Origin: Pseudomonas sp. MMS21 TM103
Lineage (GTDB): Bacteria > Pseudomonadota > Gammaproteobacteria > Pseudomonadales > Pseudomonadaceae
DNA length: 64,000 nucleotides
Direction: 5' to 3'
Assembly: GCF_022132145.1 (NCBI RefSeq)
Contig: NZ_JAJISP010000003.1
Coordinates: 1-64,000, forward strand
Position 1 is the first letter of the stretch. Each line of letters opens with the position of its first letter. Positions 47,247 to 56,045 of this stretch are shown here, piece by piece. Both the position numbers and the translations under genes were made by a program. The notes beneath the pieces are model-generated. The model was not told the DNA's origin, searched no databases, and worked only from the letters and a program-made list of their open reading frames with translations.

Positions 47247-47753
47247 ATTGATTACTCGAGCTTTTTGGCGGGCCGCCACAATAAAGAAAAGCCCCGGGAG
47301 AAGCCAGGTGTCGCCAACCACCATTTTCGACCAGACGTCGCCCCATATCGGCAATGCCCCCTGCTAGAGGTCAGAGCCCTGGAGTCGCCACCCCCCGCGG
47401 GACCAGCACAATTCAGCGGTTGTGAAAATATCGAGCGCCGTAGCGAGACCCTCTCCAGTGTTCGCGGATAGGCGCGCTGCGTGACAAGCCGGGGGACTCA
47501 GTGAGCTGAATGCTCCTGCTTTTCACGCCGCACAACGTCAGCGGCGGGCGTCTGGAGGCGGTCCAGTAGGCGAGTGTTTTTCCACAATCGCTAACAGTCG
47601 CTCCGACAGCACCGGTGCGCCGCGAGTTCCCTTAACCGGCAGACGGTTACCAGGGCGCTAGGCACAAACGAGGTGCGTTCGTCGCCGCACAAGAATCCGT
47701 GAGCCTGGCCGCACTACGCTGATAAGTGATTGATTCGTGAGCTGAGGTGCGTC
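47247..47753. other. divergent intergenic region, about 500 bp
   Basis: Upstream regions of the zapA-like operon and the erythromycin-esterase-family gene. No RNA gene or repeat recognised; the left part is low in coding potential in all frames. Confidence 0.45.
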
Positions 47754-49097
47754 ATGGGATCCCCGATCGAAATTGCCAACCGTGCACCGGCGCAGGCAAG
47801 CGAGCTGCCTGCCCTCCTCCGCCAATACGCCGAGCCTCTGCCGGATCTGCACAGCAGCGCCTTCGCCGAACTGTTCGACCGCTACGGTGATGCCCGCGTG
47901 GTGCTGATCGGCGAGGCCAGTCATGGCACCTCGGACTTCTACCGAACCCGCGCCGCCATTACCCAGTGCCTGATCGAACGGCACGGCTTCAACATAGTCG
48001 CCGCCGAGGCAGATTGGCCGGATGCCGCGCAGCTCGACCGTTTCGCCCGCCAGCGCGATACCTCGGCCTGGACCCAAAGCGCCTTTACCCGCTTCCCCAC
48101 CTGGATGTGGCGCAACACCGATGTATCGCGTTTCATCCACTGGCTGCACCATCACAACCAATCGTTGCCCGCGGACCAGCGCGTCGAGTTTCGCGGCCTG
48201 GATGTCTACAGCCTGCGCAACTCCATGGCCGAGGTCCTGCATTACCTGGATCAGGTCGACCCGCAGCAGGCCCAACAAGCACGCCAGCGCTATGCCTGCC
48301 TGTCGCCCTGGCAGGACGAGCCGGCGCGCTATGGCCTGTTCGTCGAACACGGCAACGGCGGCTCCTGCGAAGATGCCGTGGTCGCCCAGCTCAACGACCT
48401 GCTGGGCAAACGCCTGGAGGCCTTCGAGCAAGACCACGAAGACCTCTTCAATGCCGCGCAAAACGCCCGGGTAGTGCGGGCGGCCGAGCAGTACTACCGG
48501 GTCATGTACCGCGGCTCCGCCGCCTCGTGGAACCTGCGCGACCGGCATATGTTCGAGACCCTGCAGGCCCTGCTGCAACACCGCGGCCCTGCGGCGAAAG
48601 CCGTGGTCTGGGCGCACAACTCGCATATCGGCAATGCCGCCGCCACCGCCATGGGCTGGCGCGGCGAGTTCAACATCGGTCAACTCAGCCGGATTGCCTG
48701 GGGGCACGACGCCGTCCTGATCGGCATGGGCACTGACCATGGCCAGGTGGCCGCCGCCGATGACTGGGATGGCCCCATGCACATCAAGGACATCCGCCCG
48801 GCGCGCGCAAACAGCTGGGAATATCAGTTTCACCAGAGCGGCCTCGACGCCGTCCTGTTCGACTGGCGTGACCCCAAGCACCAGCCCCTGCGCGACGGAC
48901 TGTCGACCCTGCTGCTCGAGCGCGCCATCGGCGTCATCTACCGGCCACTGACCGAGTTGCAAAGCCACTACTTCCAGGCCGTGCTGGCCGATCAGTTCGA
49001 TGCCTACATCTGGTTTGACGAAACCCAGCCGATCAAACCGCTAAGCGCCCCCGACAGCGCAAGTCACGATGACGAGACCTACCCGTTCGGCATCTAG
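47754..49097 (+). CDS. erythromycin-esterase-family protein
   Basis: A 447-residue protein of the EreA/succinoglycan-biosynthesis fold family. Characteristic stretches are LIGEASHGTSDFY (catalytic-region Glu/His), AEADWPDAAQLDRF, GLDVYSLRNSM and VVWAHNSHIGNA. Start is ATG 47754 after GAGGTG; a TTG eight codons earlier is possible. True macrolide esterases share these residues, but most chromosomal members are of unknown function, so resistance should not be assumed. Confidence 0.88.
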   Translation: MGSPIEIANRAPAQASELPALLRQYAEPLPDLHSSAFAELFDRYGDARVVLIGEASHGTSDFYRTRAAITQCLIERHGFNIVAAEADWPDAAQLDRFARQRDTSAWTQSAFTRFPTWMWRNTDVSRFIHWLHHHNQSLPADQRVEFRGLDVYSLRNSMAEVLHYLDQVDPQQAQQARQRYACLSPWQDEPARYGLFVEHGNGGSCEDAVVAQLNDLLGKRLEAFEQDHEDLFNAAQNARVVRAAEQYYRVMYRGSAASWNLRDRHMFETLQALLQHRGPAAKAVVWAHNSHIGNAAATAMGWRGEFNIGQLSRIAWGHDAVLIGMGTDHGQVAAADDWDGPMHIKDIRPARANSWEYQFHQSGLDAVLFDWRDPKHQPLRDGLSTLLLERAIGVIYRPLTELQSHYFQAVLADQFDAYIWFDETQPIKPLSAPDSASHDDETYPFGI

Positions 49098-49212
49098 TGG
49101 CCCTCTCCCCGGCCGTCCGGCGGGGGGCTGCAGGGCAGCGATGCTATTCTTAGCTCATCGCCGCCCGCACGGATGCGTCGACGCGGCGCAGGCAGCTATG
49201 AGGGCAATCCCC

Positions 49213-49440
49213 ATGTCCTGTCCGCTCAATCAGGGGCAAACCGGCGCGGGCGCGACCTCGCGTAGGCACCCCTCGGCGGGTGCCCGGATCAACGCCTGGT
49301 TGAGCAAGCGGGCAGCGGGTTGCGCGCAGCTTCTCGATGTCGATGGCCCCCTGCCGGACATTCCCCAATCTCCCGATGCGGTCAGCGTAACGGACGTGTT
49401 GCCCGCCGCCCTGGCCCAGGCGGCCAGGGAGCTGGCGCCA
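49213..49440 (+). pseudogene. otsB: 5' remnant of trehalose-6-phosphate phosphatase gene (otsB)
   Basis: From ATG 49213 (GAGGG ribosome site) the frame reads about 76 codons and includes AQLLDVDGPLPDIPQSPDAV. This is the HAD-phosphatase first motif of OtsB (DVDGT normally), here with Pro for Thr. The rest of the phosphatase is missing: the frame stops at 49441-49443 exactly where the GH15 remnant begins. The deletion removes most of otsB, so no functional phosphatase is made here. otsA downstream is intact. Confidence 0.8.
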
Positions 49441-49613
49441 TGATCGGGCAGCCGGGCGCGCTCGAACTCGGCCTGCTGGCCGAGGATCTGCCTCCGCTCG
49501 CCGGCCAACGCTGGGGCAACATCCCTCAGACCTGCTCGATGGCCGGGCTGATCGACAGCGGCATGCGCCTGTCGGGCGGCTGGAAGGAGGGGCTATGTCG
49601 CGGCTCGTGGTGA
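49441..49613 (+). pseudogene. 3' remnant of a glycoside hydrolase family 15 gene
   Basis: In a different frame from the otsB piece, 49441-49613 encodes LGLLAEDLPPLAGQRWGNIP followed by QTCSMAGLIDSGMRLSGGW. This is the typical C-terminal signature of GH15 glucoamylase/trehalase proteins. About 550 upstream codons are absent. It overlaps the otsA start by 19 bp, probably the native arrangement. Together with the otsB piece it marks one internal deletion in an otsB-GH15-otsA cluster. Confidence 0.8.
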
Positions 49614-50980
49614 TATCCAACCGGGTAGCGATCCCCGACGAACAGGGCCGACCCGCCCCGGGCGGCCTCGCCGTAGCGGTGGAGGCCGCCATGCAGGGAC
49701 GCGACGGGCTGTGGTTCGGCTGGAGCGGGCAGATGTCCGAGACACCGCCGCCGCCCGTGACCATCGACTCCGGGCACATGAAGTACGTGCTTACCGACGT
49801 GCGCCCGCAGGATTTCCGGGAGTACTACAACGGCTTCGCCAACCGTGTGCTGTGGCCGATCCTGCACTATCGGCTGGATCTCGCGCAGTTCAACGAGTCC
49901 GATCTGGAGGGCTACCTGCGGGTCAACCAGTTTTTCGCCGAGCGCCTGAGCCCACTCCTCAAGCCAGACGACCTCCTCTGGGTGCATGACTACCACCTGA
50001 TGCCCCTGGCCCTGGCCCTGCGCGCGCGCGGCCACGCCAACCGTATCGGCTTCTTCCTGCACATTCCGCTGCCGCCGCCTGACCTGCTCACCGCCCTGCC
50101 CCGCCATCGCGAGGTGGTCGGCGCGCTCACCGCATACAACCTGATCGGCCTGCAGACCGCCAACGATGCGAGCAACTTCACCCGCTACCTGACCCAGGTG
50201 ATCGGCGCGACAACCCACGACGGACGCCACTATCACCTGGGCAACCAGCACTTTCAGGTCGGTGCCTTCCCGGTCGGGGTCGATGCCGAGGGCTTTCGCC
50301 ACCTGGCCCAGCAATCGGCGCAGGGAGACTTCGCGCGGGAGCTCGCCAACAGCCTGGCCGGCCGCGCCCTGCTGGTGGGTGTCGACCGCCTCGACTACTC
50401 CAAGGGCATCGTCAACAGGTTCGACGGCTACGAACGTTTCCTCGAGCGCAACCCCGAATGGCACAACCGCGTCACCTACCTGCAGATCGCCCCCGGCAGC
50501 CGCTCTGACATCCCCGAATACGCCGAGATCGACTCGATCGTCAACGCCAAGGTCGGCCACATCAATGGCCGCTTCGGCGCCGTCTGCTGGGTGCCGCTGC
50601 GCTACGTCAGCCGCAACCACCGACGCGAGGACGTCGCCACGGTCATGCGCCTGGCCCGAGTCGGCCTGGTCACACCGCTGCGCGACGGCATGAACCTGGT
50701 GGCCAAGGAATTCGTCGCTGCCCAGGATCCGGCCGACCCCGGCGTGCTTATCCTCTCGCAGTTCGCCGGTGCCGCTGCCGAACTGGATGCGGCGCTGATC
50801 ATCAACCCGCATGACCGCGATGCCCTGGCCGAAGCGATCAAGCTCGCCCTGGAGATGCCGCTGGAGGAACGCTGCAGCCGTCATCGGCAGCTGTTTGCGG
50901 CGCTGCTGGCCAACCCTATCCAGGCCTGGGGACAGAGCTTTATCGAGGCCCTGCTGCAGCCCGCGCCGGCATCAGCCTGA
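49595..50980 (+). CDS. otsA: trehalose-6-phosphate synthase
   Basis: A 461-residue GT20 enzyme joining UDP-glucose and glucose-6-phosphate to trehalose-6-phosphate. Landmarks are RLVVISNRVAIP, the Gly pair in RPAPGGLAVAV, LLWVHDYHLMPLALALR, the YSKGIVNRFDGYERFL region and LVTPLRDGMNLVAKEFVAAQ, all conserved in OtsA. GGAGG precedes ATG 49595. Length is normal. With otsB deleted beside it, the phosphate-removing step must come from elsewhere or the pathway is changed. Confidence 0.96.
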   Translation: MSRLVVISNRVAIPDEQGRPAPGGLAVAVEAAMQGRDGLWFGWSGQMSETPPPPVTIDSGHMKYVLTDVRPQDFREYYNGFANRVLWPILHYRLDLAQFNESDLEGYLRVNQFFAERLSPLLKPDDLLWVHDYHLMPLALALRARGHANRIGFFLHIPLPPPDLLTALPRHREVVGALTAYNLIGLQTANDASNFTRYLTQVIGATTHDGRHYHLGNQHFQVGAFPVGVDAEGFRHLAQQSAQGDFARELANSLAGRALLVGVDRLDYSKGIVNRFDGYERFLERNPEWHNRVTYLQIAPGSRSDIPEYAEIDSIVNAKVGHINGRFGAVCWVPLRYVSRNHRREDVATVMRLARVGLVTPLRDGMNLVAKEFVAAQDPADPGVLILSQFAGAAAELDAALIINPHDRDALAEAIKLALEMPLEERCSRHRQLFAALLANPIQAWGQSFIEALLQPAPASA

Positions 50981-51136
50981 GCGCTCGCCCCGGCGCCCGT
51001 CCGCTGACCGGTTCCACCGAGCGTGTGCGCTATACCTTTAATGAGTACGCACCCACAGTGCCGCAATGGCGCCTGCGTGCCAGACGGTTCAAGCCATACC
51101 GTTCGCGCCATTGCTTTCATCGCGAGGAGACAGGTC

Positions 51137-51448
51137 ATGATGATTGCCCGTTGGAGCATCGATGCGAAATTTGGCTACAAACAGAATGTGATCGACTTGA
51201 TGCAGCGCTGGATGCGCGAGATCGCCCCGCAGGTCGGCCTGGACACGGACAAGATGCGCCTGCTCACCGGCTCGGTCGGTGCACTGGAGGCCACCGTTCA
51301 GGCCGAGCACCTGATCGATGACCTCACCGAACTCAATCAGGTGTGGGAAAAACTGGCGACGATCGCAGCCCACAAGCAATGGAGCAAGGATCTCGAGCCG
51401 CATGTCGTTTCCGGGACCAGCCGCTGGGAAATCTACCGGGTTCTGTAA
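51137..51448 (+). CDS. hypothetical protein, 103 aa, ferredoxin-like-fold candidate
   Basis: A 103-residue soluble protein (MMIARWSIDAKFGYKQNVID at the start, SGTSRWEIYRVL at the end) with an alternating beta/alpha pattern like dimeric alpha/beta-barrel monooxygenase-fold proteins. GAGGAG precedes ATG 51137. No catalytic motif is evident. It follows otsA by 156 bp. Confidence 0.68.
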   Translation: MMIARWSIDAKFGYKQNVIDLMQRWMREIAPQVGLDTDKMRLLTGSVGALEATVQAEHLIDDLTELNQVWEKLATIAAHKQWSKDLEPHVVSGTSRWEIYRVL

Positions 51449-51909
51449 CCCGTCCCGGTCCCCAATCAGCGATGGATGTGGACAGGCCTGGCGACCGTCC
51501 CTACCGGTGCTCAAGGCCAACCACATCGGCAACGCGAGCCGAGCTTGATCAACGCCCTGCCATGGCCGGGGCGGCCGTCCGGCTGACGGTCGCCGCCAAG
51601 CGCCGTCAGCGCCTGCCCGGGCACAAGTGTGTGTTGCCAGGCCGCAGGAGCCTTGGCTTGGCGCGAACGACTCACTGCACTATGCTCGGCCAATCCAAGG
51701 GAATGCCAGCTCCCCACCTCTCCGGCAAGGACCGCCGTCACTCCCTGTGTTTCTTGTCATTCAGTCGCCAGCCCCGTAGTGCGTAGGGGCGGCGGTAGCC
51801 TGCCTGAGTCAGCGCTAGCAGCCTGCCGGACTCGACCGTCCGGGTAATAGGAAACACGGGTATCTCTGTAAAGATTTGCAGCGTAAATCGTCGGCGTCTC
51901 CTGTGCAGC
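51449..51909. other. 461-bp region between the core genome and the integrase gene
   Basis: No gene or terminator I can support. The left chromosomal junction of the integron probably falls in or near this stretch, because the integrase stop is at 51910 and the core-like 103-aa gene ends at 51448. Confidence 0.45.
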
Positions 51910-52872
51910 TCAACGATCCAGCGGACTCAGCACAGCAAAACCGCCGCGGTTGAGTACATGGGTATAAATCATGGTCGTCTTCACATCAGCATGGCCCAAC
52001 AACTCCTGCACCGTGCGGATATCCTGGCCGCCTTCCAGCAGGTGGGTGGCGAAGGAGTGCCGTAACGTGTGCGGGGTGGCCAGCTTGACGATACCGGCCT
52101 CCTTGACCGCCGCTTTGCAGGCACGCTGCACCCGCTTCTCGTCGAGATGATGGCGGCGCACCTTGCCACTGCGTGGATCTCGCGATAGACCGGCGGCAGG
52201 AAAGGCATACTGCCAAGCCCACTCCACCGGCGCCTTCGGGTATTTTCGCTCGAGCGCGAAGGGCAGATACACGTCGCCGCGTCCAGCCTGGAGTTCCGTC
52301 TGGTGGATGGCCCTCACCACGGCCAGGTGTCCTTGCAACGGCGGAATCAAGCACTGCGGCAGCACCGTGACCCTGTCCTTCATTCCCTTGCCGTCACGGA
52401 TCAGGATCTCCTGCCGAACGAAATCCACGTCCTTGACCCGCAAACGCATGACCTCCATCAAACGCATGCCCGAGCCATACAGCAGACTGGCAACCAGCCA
52501 GAGCTCACCTTCAAGACGCGACAACACATGCCGAACCTCGGCAATACTCAACACCACGGGTAAACGCACAGGCTTTTTCGCCCGGACGACTTTCCCAAGC
52601 CATGGCAGATCCAGCTTGAGTACCTGCTTGTAGAGGAACAACAAAGCAGCCAGCGCCTGGTTCTGCGTGGATGCGGAGACATCTCGGCGCACAGCAAGAT
52701 CGGAAAGAAACGCTTCGACTTCAGCAGCCCCCATTTCCAGCGGGTGGCGGTAGTGGTGAAATCGAATAAAACGCCTGACCCACTCGCAATAGACGCGCTC
52801 TGTCCGAATCGAGTAGTGTTTGAGGCGAATCTGCTCGCGCATCTGATCGAGCAACCGGGGCCTTCCGTCCAT
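51910..52872 (-). CDS. intI: integron integrase IntI (tyrosine recombinase)
   Basis: A 320-residue site-specific recombinase. Catalytic residues are present: Arg137 in GSGMRLME, Lys in DGKGMKDR, His268 and Arg271 in [11 protein letters not shown], His294 in [10 protein letters not shown] and Tyr303 in MIYTHVL. The IntI-specific insertion between patches II and III is intact (about 206-243: [20 protein letters not shown]). This separates integron integrases from XerC/D. ATG 52872 has GGAG upstream. It is transcribed away from the cassette array, the standard integron layout. No premature stop, so it may be active. No LexA box was seen upstream. Confidence 0.96.
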   Translation of the reverse strand: MDGRPRLLDQMREQIRLKHYSIRTERVYCEWVRRFIRFHHYRHPLEMGAAEVEAFLSDLAVRRDVSASTQNQALAALLFLYKQVLKLDLPWLGKVVRAKKPVRLPVVLSIAEVRHVLSRLEGELWLVASLLYGSGMRLMEVMRLRVKDVDFVRQEILIRDGKGMKDRVTVLPQCLIPPLQGHLAVVRAIHQTELQAGRGDVYLPFALERKYPKAPVEWAWQYAFPAAGLSRDPRSGKVRRHHLDEKRVQRACKAAVKEAGIVKLATPHTLRHSFATHLLEGGQDIRTVQELLGHADVKTTMIYTHVLNRGGFAVLSPLDR

Positions 52873-52974
52873 GGTGTATAACTCCCTTATACGGTCATCC
52901 GACCGCTGCAATGCCTAGCCTAGACAGGGATAGACGAGAGGACAAGGAATGTTATCCACCACGATCGTAAAAGC

Positions 52975-53010
52975 GTTATCACACCAATTGGTGTCTATTT
53001 ATAGTTAGCC
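52975..53010 (+). other. candidate attI site
   Basis: Between the integrase start and the first attC lie a 14-bp perfect palindrome (52981-52994, ACACCAATTGGTGT) and, 9 bp later, GTTAGCC (53004-53010). The latter fits an integron core G/TTRRRY at 6 of 7 positions. The first cassette's R'' box (GTCTAAC, 53254) is a near reverse complement of it, as expected if a cassette had inserted here. Assignment is by position and pattern only. Confidence 0.55.
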
Positions 53011-53323
53011 AATCGCTTTCAGCTTGTTTGGTTTTGTATCGTGTACATCAGCAACATCGCTCCACTGCTTAATGCTTCACAGATCATCGAAATTTGTATT
53101 TACTGAACTACCGCGGCCACTAACGGGGCAGAGTCAAAACCGCAGACAGTCAGTAGCATTGCAAACATTAAATTTAATGCGTTTCGCCAGGTTCAGCGCG
53201 TAACGCGTTACAAGCAGGGAAGGCGGTACTTTAAATTATGCGTACATCCGAGCGTCTAACAGTTGGTTCAAATCGCTCGCTGCGCTCGCTGGGACGGGCT
53301 AAAGCCCGCCCCTTAACCAAACG
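53005..53323 (+). mobile_element. first integron cassette, no recognisable gene
   Basis: From the candidate attI junction to the first attC, about 319 bp carry no frame longer than about 25 codons on either strand. It contains two perfect 12-bp palindromes (53167-53178, ATTAAATTTAAT; 53200-53211, GTAACGCGTTAC). It may carry a promoter or small RNA for the downstream cassettes, as known for some ORF-less cassettes, but nothing proves it. Confidence 0.5.
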
Positions 53324-53329
53324 TTAGAT
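53254..53329 (+). repeat. attC1 (Pseudomonas-type)
   Basis: R'' GTCTAAC and R' GTTAGAT bracket 76 bp with the shared core GGGACGGGCTAAAGCCCGCC, which folds into the terminal hairpin. Nine similar sites follow. Confidence 0.93.
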
Positions 53330-53342
53330 TACGGAGCCAGCT

Positions 53343-54035
53343 ATGTTGGTCGCTGACACTTTTGAACAGCTTCACTGCAGGCTTCGTACTGTAAACGTTG
53401 ACGTTCCCGAACGATCTAAGGGGCGCACACAGGATCATGTAGAAATCTATTCGGTAGTGCGATTGTTGGGCTCGCTTCCCTTTAAATTGGATGATTTCCC
53501 ACTTGCTATCGAAAAGCGGGAGCGCCCCGATTTTCTTCTAACGCTTGCTAAATCTCGCATTGGGATTGAGCACACCGAGGCGATTCCCGAAAACACTGCA
53601 AAGGAAGCCTTTCTTCGTTCCCAAGGCCACGGTCCAGATCTTCACTTTACGCGCCCCGCTAGCCTTACAGAGGCGCGCAAGAGCAGATCGGCCCTCATGG
53701 CCGAGATCGAGGCCGACAAGCCTTCACCTGGATGGGTAGGTGATTCTGTTGAGCGAAGCTGGGCCGAGGCAATGGCCCACTTCATCGGCAAGAAGGTAGA
53801 AGTTGCAGGTCGAGAAGGCTTCACGCTGTTCGATGAGAATTGGCTTCTTGTGTACGACAACTGGCCAGGCGCTGCACTGCAACACCAAAAAGCAGTACCC
53901 ATACTGTTGTCACACCTGCACATCAAAAGTCCTTGGAGCACGTTTTCTCGTGTATTCATACTCGACGAAAGCGTCCTTCTAGAGCTTTGCCAAACTGGTT
54001 GCAGCTTTCATGCTGTAAACCATTGCGTGCCGTAA
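53343..54035 (+). CDS. integron cassette protein, PD-(D/E)xK-nuclease-like, 230 aa
   Basis: A 230-residue soluble protein, first gene of the cassette array, with GGAG 6 bp before ATG 53343. The segment RPDFLLTLAKSRIGIEHTEA (Asp63, Glu76, then Thr where Lys is usual) resembles the core of PD-(D/E)xK nucleases: an Asp, then a strand with E-x-K. A Trp-rich acidic C-terminus (FDENWLLVYDNWPG) follows. I do not recognise a family. The nuclease fold is a suggestion from one motif. The stop TAA overlaps its attC. Confidence 0.6.
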   Translation: MLVADTFEQLHCRLRTVNVDVPERSKGRTQDHVEIYSVVRLLGSLPFKLDDFPLAIEKRERPDFLLTLAKSRIGIEHTEAIPENTAKEAFLRSQGHGPDLHFTRPASLTEARKSRSALMAEIEADKPSPGWVGDSVERSWAEAMAHFIGKKVEVAGREGFTLFDENWLLVYDNWPGAALQHQKAVPILLSHLHIKSPWSTFSRVFILDESVLLELCQTGCSFHAVNHCVP

Positions 54036-54111
54036 TCTAACAATGCGCTCAAATCGTTCGCTTCGCTCACTGGGACGGGCTAAAGCCCGCCCCTTAGCTT
54101 AATCGTTATAT
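54035..54111 (+). repeat. attC2
   Basis: R'' ATCTAAC, R' GTTATAT, 77 bp. R'' is the exact reverse complement of the GTTAGAT at the cassette's left end, confirming the cassette boundaries. The right arm (CTTAGCTTAATC) differs from most other sites in the array. Confidence 0.92.
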
Positions 54112-54138
54112 TTTTCACGAAGTCATTGGGTGCATGAG

Positions 54139-55029
54139 ATGGCCAGAGTAAAGATGGGATCAAGTGTTACAGGTCACATGCCTATATGGCGCTATATTTC
54201 TCTGGATAAACTTGTAAATCTACTAGAAACCGAATCACTTTATTTCACACCACTCTCACTTTATGAAAAGTCTGATCCTTTCGAAGGCTATATGCCTAAG
54301 GTCGGGCTTGAAGCCTTGGCTAACCTCTTAGGGGCTTCCGACGATAAGCTTGAGCATATACATGAACAGCTTAAGATAATGTCTGAAAACTCAAGAAACG
54401 CTGGAATAAACAACCCAAACGGCGAAGAACTTCTTAAGCAATTCCGCATAAAACTTGACGCACAAAAAGAACTATCTAAAGAAATATACAAAAAAACAAC
54501 TAAAGGCATAACCGTAAACTGCTGGCATTACAACCTGTCCGAATCTGAAGCCATGTGGAAACTATATTCAGAAAATGGCAAAGGACTTGCCATAAAAACC
54601 AGTATAGCGTCACTCAAAAGCTCAATAGAATCCATTGAACAAGATTTATTAGTACACATAGGGCGCGTAAAATATCTTGATTTTTATGATGAAAATATTA
54701 CTCCCAAAGACTGCGTTACCGACGGCCACTTATCTCCTCTTTTAAAACGCGCCTCCTTTAGTCATGAAAACGAAATAAGGCTATTTACTGTCCCGGACAT
54801 CGAATATGAGTCGCTGCACGAATTTGAGCCAACGGCAAAATCGGTAAAAATTAGCACCAATAAGCTCATTGAGCAGATATACATATCTCCATATGCAGGC
54901 GAGCCTTTCTCATCTAGTGCTATAGCAATATGTAAAAAATATGGAATTAATCCAGAGCTAATAATTGAATCAAAGCTATTAAGCGGTCACCAAGAGCTTC
55001 TGGATATCCTTGCCACAAGAAAAATATAA
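54139..55029 (+). CDS. DUF2971 domain protein (integron cassette), 296 aa
   Basis: A 296-residue soluble protein with the DUF2971 pattern: an N-terminal YISLDKLVNLLETESLYFTP, DPFEGYM, then CWHYNLSESEAMWKLYSENG and a GLAIKT segment. AT-rich codon use contrasts with the core genome. A GTG nine bases upstream is an alternative start. The function of DUF2971 is not settled; I recall members near phage-defence genes. It ends within the R'' box of its own attC. Confidence 0.78.
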   Translation: MARVKMGSSVTGHMPIWRYISLDKLVNLLETESLYFTPLSLYEKSDPFEGYMPKVGLEALANLLGASDDKLEHIHEQLKIMSENSRNAGINNPNGEELLKQFRIKLDAQKELSKEIYKKTTKGITVNCWHYNLSESEAMWKLYSENGKGLAIKTSIASLKSSIESIEQDLLVHIGRVKYLDFYDENITPKDCVTDGHLSPLLKRASFSHENEIRLFTVPDIEYESLHEFEPTAKSVKISTNKLIEQIYISPYAGEPFSSSAIAICKKYGINPELIIESKLLSGHQELLDILATRKI

Positions 55030-55099
55030 CAACTGGTTCAAATCGTTCGCTTCGCTCACTGGGACGGGCTAAAGCCCGCCCCTTAACCAAACGTTATAT
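55024..55099 (+). repeat. attC3
   Basis: R'' ATATAAC, R' GTTATAT, 76 bp, canonical core. R'' matches the cassette's left end. Confidence 0.92.
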
Positions 55100-55119
55100 T
55101 GCATTCGCAAGGAGGCGCC

Positions 55120-55959
55120 GTGATAGTCAAATTAGAAAATAGGCTTGTTGCATTTTTAGATGTGCTTGGTTTCTCAGCACGCCTGGAGAGTGAAGATATT
55201 GAGTCACTACACCGGCAGTATTCCGCTTTTATTGATGAAGCAAAGAATGCGACATTTTTTGCAGCGCAAGGCGACAACACAGGAAGGAAGAATTTTGAAT
55301 TTTCACAATTCCTCTTCGACTCAATTGTATTAGTCTCCTGCCCAATAGATGATGTTTACAATACCAACAATTTTGTCAGCGCAGTATCGTTACTGCTTGA
55401 GCTCGGCTTCAAGAATAAGCTACCACTTCGAGGAGCAATAAGTCAGGGTGACTTCCTATACGATCAAGAGAGAAATATTTTTCTAAGCGAACGATTCCCA
55501 GAGCTTGCTAAATTTGAGCTTAAACAAGAGTGGGCAGGCTGCTCTGTTTTAAAGCATGCAGAAGAAACAATCTTGAATTCAGCTCTAGGCGTATCCCGGA
55601 TACCGGAAAATCAAATACGAAATCAACTTTTCCATCGTTACACTGTACCGTTGAAAAACGGAGAATCTTTTGAGTGCCTTGTACTTAACTATCTGTTCTT
55701 TCTCTCCGAAAAAGATATTCTTGAAGGCATTGACTACCTGATACCTGGCAAAAAAGAACACAATATTCAGTATTTCGACTTCCTCAAAAATCTACCGCTT
55801 CAAGTCCAAGAGTTAGAGCCTGCTTTTTTACCGGCGGTATATTGCGCCGTTGTCACTACTCGCAGCGGCATGCGTGCCAAGTTCACAGATGCTGAGGGTA
55901 ATCCTTGCGCACCAGGTGTAACTGAGTTCACTTGGAAAGCCGTAGGCCGGTGGTACTAA
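55120..55959 (+). CDS. class III nucleotide-cyclase-like protein (integron cassette), 279 aa
   Basis: A 279-residue protein starting at GTG 55120 behind a perfect AAGGAGG site. The N-terminal half has the pattern of a class III cyclase or GGDEF-like palm domain: AFLDVLGFSARLE (Asp14), FSQFLFDSIVLVS (Asp67) and LPLRGAISQGDFLYDQ (Arg104, Gly110). The two Asp residues sit where the metal-binding pair is expected. No membrane segment or effector domain is fused. Cyclases of this shape make cyclic mononucleotides, including in Pycsar anti-phage signalling, but activity here is not shown. Confidence 0.65.
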   Translation: MIVKLENRLVAFLDVLGFSARLESEDIESLHRQYSAFIDEAKNATFFAAQGDNTGRKNFEFSQFLFDSIVLVSCPIDDVYNTNNFVSAVSLLLELGFKNKLPLRGAISQGDFLYDQERNIFLSERFPELAKFELKQEWAGCSVLKHAEETILNSALGVSRIPENQIRNQLFHRYTVPLKNGESFECLVLNYLFFLSEKDILEGIDYLIPGKKEHNIQYFDFLKNLPLQVQELEPAFLPAVYCAVVTTRSGMRAKFTDAEGNPCAPGVTEFTWKAVGRWY

Positions 55960-55964
55960 ATGCA

Positions 55965-56040
55965 ATATAACAACTGGTTCAAATCGTTCGCTTCGTTCAC
56001 TGGGACGGGCTAAAGCCCGCCCCTTAACCAAACGTTAGGT
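55965..56040 (+). repeat. attC4
   Basis: R'' ATATAAC, R' GTTAGGT, 76 bp, canonical core with one base change in the loop region (TTCGTTCAC). Confidence 0.92.
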
Positions 56041-56045
56041 AACAC

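Noticed and set aside
47754..49097. Reading the erythromycin-esterase-family gene as a macrolide resistance gene
   Set aside because: Family-level motifs only; most chromosomal members are not shown to inactivate macrolides and it is not in the integron.
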